Source: an uncultured Eubacterium sp. (GTDB lineage: Bacteria; Bacillota; Clostridia; Peptostreptococcales; Anaerovoracaceae). From it: a stretch of 7,248 nucleotides of DNA. A model generated the notes under the pieces. That model was given only the letters and a program-made list of their open reading frames with translations. It was not told where the DNA came from and did no database searches. The position numbers were made by a program, and so were the translations under genes. The stretch spans positions 1-7,248 of the forward strand of contig URXI01000223.1 of NCBI GenBank assembly GCA_900551775.1. Direction: 5' to 3'. Positions 5,319 through 7,248 of this stretch are shown here, in pieces. Numbering within the stretch: position 1 is the stretch's first letter; each line of letters opens with the position of its first letter.

Positions 5319-5663
5319 ATGGCTGAAGAGCAGAAAATCATTTCATTTGAATATGATACACACTGGTTGGAAAAATCGAGTGCGGCTTTCTTTTTAGACC
5401 CTGATTTACAATTATACAGAGGGAGACAGTATGTGCCCCTGGATAAGAATCTTTTTGGTATTTTTTCAGATTCTTGTCCAGACTTCAATTTGGCATTGGA
5501 CACAGCACAATACTATGGGATTCGTCATGAGGACGCTGAGGCGGCGGTTTTTGAGATAAAGCAGATAGTAGGAAACCACTGGAGAAAGATTGCTGGTCAA
5601 TACGGTTTGAGCAGAAGTGCAGTTGACTACATGGAACCTGCTTTTCATATGCAATACAAATAA
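5319..5663 (+). CDS. HipA-family remnant: N- and C-terminal ends joined in frame, kinase core absent
   Basis: A 114-residue protein. Residues 1-55 (ISFEYDTHWLEKS, LDPDLQLYRGRQYVP, LFGIFSDSCPD) resemble the N-terminal subdomain of HipA-family serine/threonine kinases, where the SPD motif is normally followed by RWGRLL or similar. Instead the sequence continues at once with FNLALDTAQYYGIRHEDAEA and WRKIAGQYGLSRSAV, which resembles the extreme C-terminus of the same family. HipA proteins usually have about 370-440 residues, so some 250-300, including the ATP-binding and catalytic segments, are missing. The join is near Asp55 (5481-5483). The frame is intact, an AGAAGGG site lies 6 nt before the ATG, and a terminator follows. 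It cannot be a kinase. It may be a decaying toxin or a kept small protein; HipS of HipBST systems is a precedent for a short N-domain protein acting as antitoxin. Family matches are from memory. Confidence 0.75.
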   Translation: MAEEQKIISFEYDTHWLEKSSAAFFLDPDLQLYRGRQYVPLDKNLFGIFSDSCPDFNLALDTAQYYGIRHEDAEAAVFEIKQIVGNHWRKIAGQYGLSRSAVDYMEPAFHMQYK

Positions 5664-5706
5664 AAAATGCCCTTGCAGGAGATGTTCCCGCAGGGGCATT
5701 TTTTTT
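5662..5706. terminator. Bidirectional intrinsic terminator between the hipA remnant and alr
   Basis: The arms 5662-5676 and 5690-5704 form a stem of 10 core pairs (one T-G) plus flanking A-T pairs, with a 13-nt loop. T8 follows on the plus strand and a T6 run on the minus strand. It overlaps the last bases of the remnant's stop codon and lies just after the alr stop (5720), so it serves both convergent units. Confidence 0.9.
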
Positions 5707-5719
5707 GCTGATTTTCTGC

Positions 5720-6859
5720 TTATTTTACATAGACCTTTGGCAGTCTCTGGCCAAAGGCACAGACGATCTCGTAGTTGATGGTGCCTGTGGCTTCTGCGAT
5801 ATCGTCGGCCAGGATGGTGTTGACGCCGTCAGAACCCATGACGATGACCTCATCGCCGACTTTTACATTGGGCACGTTGGAGACGTCGATCATGCACTGG
5901 TCCATACAGATGTTGCCGGCAATCGGGCAGACCACGCCGTTTACGATGACCTTGGCCTGTGCGGAATACGGACGAGGATAGCCGTCTGCATAGCCCAGGG
6001 CGATGGTCGCAATTCTGGCAGGTTTTTCCGATATGTACTTTCTGCCGTAGCCGACGGAGAAATTCTCCGGAACATCCTTCAGGTGGATGATGTTGGCTTT
6101 GACAGACATCACTGGCTTGATAGAAAGCTGTTTTTTGTCCACTTCGTTTGACGGATAGCAGCCGTAGAGGATGATTCCCGGACGAACCGCGTCAAAGTAG
6201 ATGCTTGGCAGTTCCATGATGGAAGCGCTGTTTGCAAGGGTTCTCATCGGAATATGAATCCCTGCCTTTGTCAGAGCTTCGTAGAAAGCATTGTATTTGG
6301 ATTCCTGCTCGTGGGAATAAGTCTTATCTGCAGCGTCAGCCGTGGACATGTGGGAGAACATGCCTTTGATCTTGAAGTTCGGCAGGGAGGCAATCTTCTT
6401 GATATCTTCCACAGATGTTTCGATTTCGTCAGCCAGATAGCCGATTCTTCCCATTCCTGTATCGACTGCGATCAGACCGAAAACAGTCTTGCCCGCTTTT
6501 GCAGCTGCATCACTGATTGCTTTTGCATTGGCAGAATCACAGACAACGGGGGTGATGTCGTACTCTGCGATCGTATCGGCATACATATCCGGCGTGAGCC
6601 CCAGCATGATGATCTCTTCCTTTGCTCCGGCATTTCTCAGGGTGATGACCTCCTGGAGTGTTGCAACGGCAAAAGTCTTCACTCCGTTTTCTCTCAGCAC
6701 GTTTGCGCACATAACGCTGCCGTGGCCGTAGCCGTCGGCTTTGATGACGCCGATGACCTGCTTGTCTGCGCCGACCTTTTCTTTGATACTCTTGATGTTG
6801 TAGTCCAGATTACTCAAATTGATTTCCGCCCAAACGGGTCTGATTGCTTCTTTATACAT
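5720..6859 (-). CDS. alr: Alanine racemase
   Basis: A PLP-dependent cytoplasmic enzyme that interconverts L- and D-alanine and supplies D-Ala for peptidoglycan and, where present, teichoic acid D-alanylation. From ATG 6859 the product has 379 residues, the usual length. The PLP lysine is K40 in VIKADGYGHG; R138 is in DTGMGRIG; the catalytic tyrosine is Y271 in SVGYGRKY; Y290 is in GYADGYPR; M319-D320 are in ICMDQ. The frame stays open upstream to 6973, but those 38 residues have no family counterpart and overlap the purA 3' end, so ATG 6859 is chosen. Its AAGAAGG-type site is rather far away, about 12 nt. It lies 28 nt after purA with no promoter or terminator between, so the two are probably cotranscribed and end at the hairpin 5662-5706. 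All key residues are intact. Confidence 0.96.
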   Translation of the reverse strand: MYKEAIRPVWAEINLSNLDYNIKSIKEKVGADKQVIGVIKADGYGHGSVMCANVLRENGVKTFAVATLQEVITLRNAGAKEEIIMLGLTPDMYADTIAEYDITPVVCDSANAKAISDAAAKAGKTVFGLIAVDTGMGRIGYLADEIETSVEDIKKIASLPNFKIKGMFSHMSTADAADKTYSHEQESKYNAFYEALTKAGIHIPMRTLANSASIMELPSIYFDAVRPGIILYGCYPSNEVDKKQLSIKPVMSVKANIIHLKDVPENFSVGYGRKYISEKPARIATIALGYADGYPRPYSAQAKVIVNGVVCPIAGNICMDQCMIDVSNVPNVKVGDEVIVMGSDGVNTILADDIAEATGTINYEIVCAFGQRLPKVYVK

Positions 6860-6887
6860 GGCTGTACAATACCTTCTTTCTTTAAAA

Positions 6888-7248
6888 TTATATGAATGGT
6901 TCGCGTCTGATGATATCTTCTCTTCCCGGACCATTGGAGACAAGTGTGATTGGGAACCCGATCTGCCTTTCAATTTCGTTGACGTACTCCTGGCATGCCG
7001 GCGGCAGGGCTTCCCATTTTCTGATACCGGTCACATCGCTCTTCCAGCCCGGCAATTTCTTGAGAATCGGTTTTGCCTGGTAGAGATAGGTGGTGTTTGG
7101 GAAATCCTGGTGTTCTTCCCCATTGATTTCATATCCGATGCAAATGGGGATTTCGTCCAGGTAGCCCAGGGGGTCGATGACCGTCAAAGCCACTTCCGTG
7201 GTACCCTGCATCCGGCAGCCATATCTGGTGGCTACCGCGTCGAACCAG
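6888..7248 (-). CDS. purA: Adenylosuccinate synthetase, C-terminal part (5' end outside the window)
   Basis: PurA joins IMP and aspartate at the expense of GTP to give adenylosuccinate, the first committed step to AMP. Only the last 119 residues are visible, beginning WFDAVATRYGCR and including TEVALTVIDPLGYLDEIPIC, LPGWKSDVTGIRKWEALP and ITLVSNGPGREDII, all recognisable PurA C-terminal blocks. The reading continues past the window edge with no in-window start; the internal Met at 7211 is not the start. The usual guanine-binding KLD segment of E. coli PurA (K331, D333) appears as VID, with the Asp kept and the Lys replaced. alr follows after 28 nt. The gene fits the purine theme of the two permeases at the other end of the window. 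Confidence 0.95.
   Translation of the reverse strand, partial: WFDAVATRYGCRMQGTTEVALTVIDPLGYLDEIPICIGYEINGEEHQDFPNTTYLYQAKPILKKLPGWKSDVTGIRKWEALPPACQEYVNEIERQIGFPITLVSNGPGREDIIRREPFI

Noticed and set aside
6254..6895. 213-codon plus-strand open frame opposite alr
   Set aside because: It is antisense to conserved alr codons, is rich in Cys, Asp and His as reverse frames often are, and has no ribosome binding site or family resemblance.
6860..6973. N-terminal extension of alr to 417 residues
   Set aside because: The extra 38 residues have no alanine racemase counterpart, overlap the purA 3' end, and the standard start MYKEAIRPVWAEINL lies at 6859.

Overview
The window looks like chromosomal DNA of an anaerobic Gram-positive bacterium of the class Clostridia. 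Supporting signs are strong AAGGAG-type ribosome binding sites, sigma-A promoters with 17-nt spacers, occasional TTG starts, an AdhE-like iron alcohol dehydrogenase, and a TIGR01906/DUF1461 (Lit-type) membrane protein, a family typical of Bacillota. The species cannot be named from the sequence; placement below class level would be a guess.

Layout. (1) 1-3404: two paralogous NCS2/AzgA-type purine permeases, both on the minus strand. The left one is cut by the window edge. The right one is complete and starts with TTG. Over the 368 shared residues they align without gaps at about 75% identity by hand count. Between them, on the plus strand, lies a four-helix DUF1461/TIGR01906 protein whose stop codon overlaps that of the right permease. 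(2) 3639-4820: a stand-alone iron-dependent alcohol dehydrogenase on the minus strand, followed by a strong intrinsic terminator. (3) 4994-5663: a plus-strand pair, a HipB-type HTH protein and a 114-residue protein that appears to be a HipA toxin reduced to its N- and C-terminal ends, with the kinase core gone. It ends at a bidirectional terminator. (4) 5720-7248: a minus-strand operon with the C-terminal part of purA and a complete alr, 28 nt apart.

How the genes fit together: two permeases and purA concern purine uptake and AMP synthesis; alr supplies D-alanine for peptidoglycan; the dehydrogenase is a fermentation-type enzyme; the DUF1461 protein probably remodels lipoprotein N-termini. 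Each permease promoter carries a different inverted repeat, which suggests the two copies are regulated separately.

The most unusual item is the hipA remnant. It is an open, in-frame, translationally plausible gene made of the two ends of a HipA-family kinase, still paired with its HTH partner. Other items worth checking are the dissimilar operators of the paralogous permeases, a small ORF with an ATGA overlap and an embedded promoter upstream of the DUF1461 gene, and several overlapping promoters. No CRISPR array, tRNA, rRNA, insertion sequence or purine riboswitch was seen. No gene-free stretch exceeds 300 bases.
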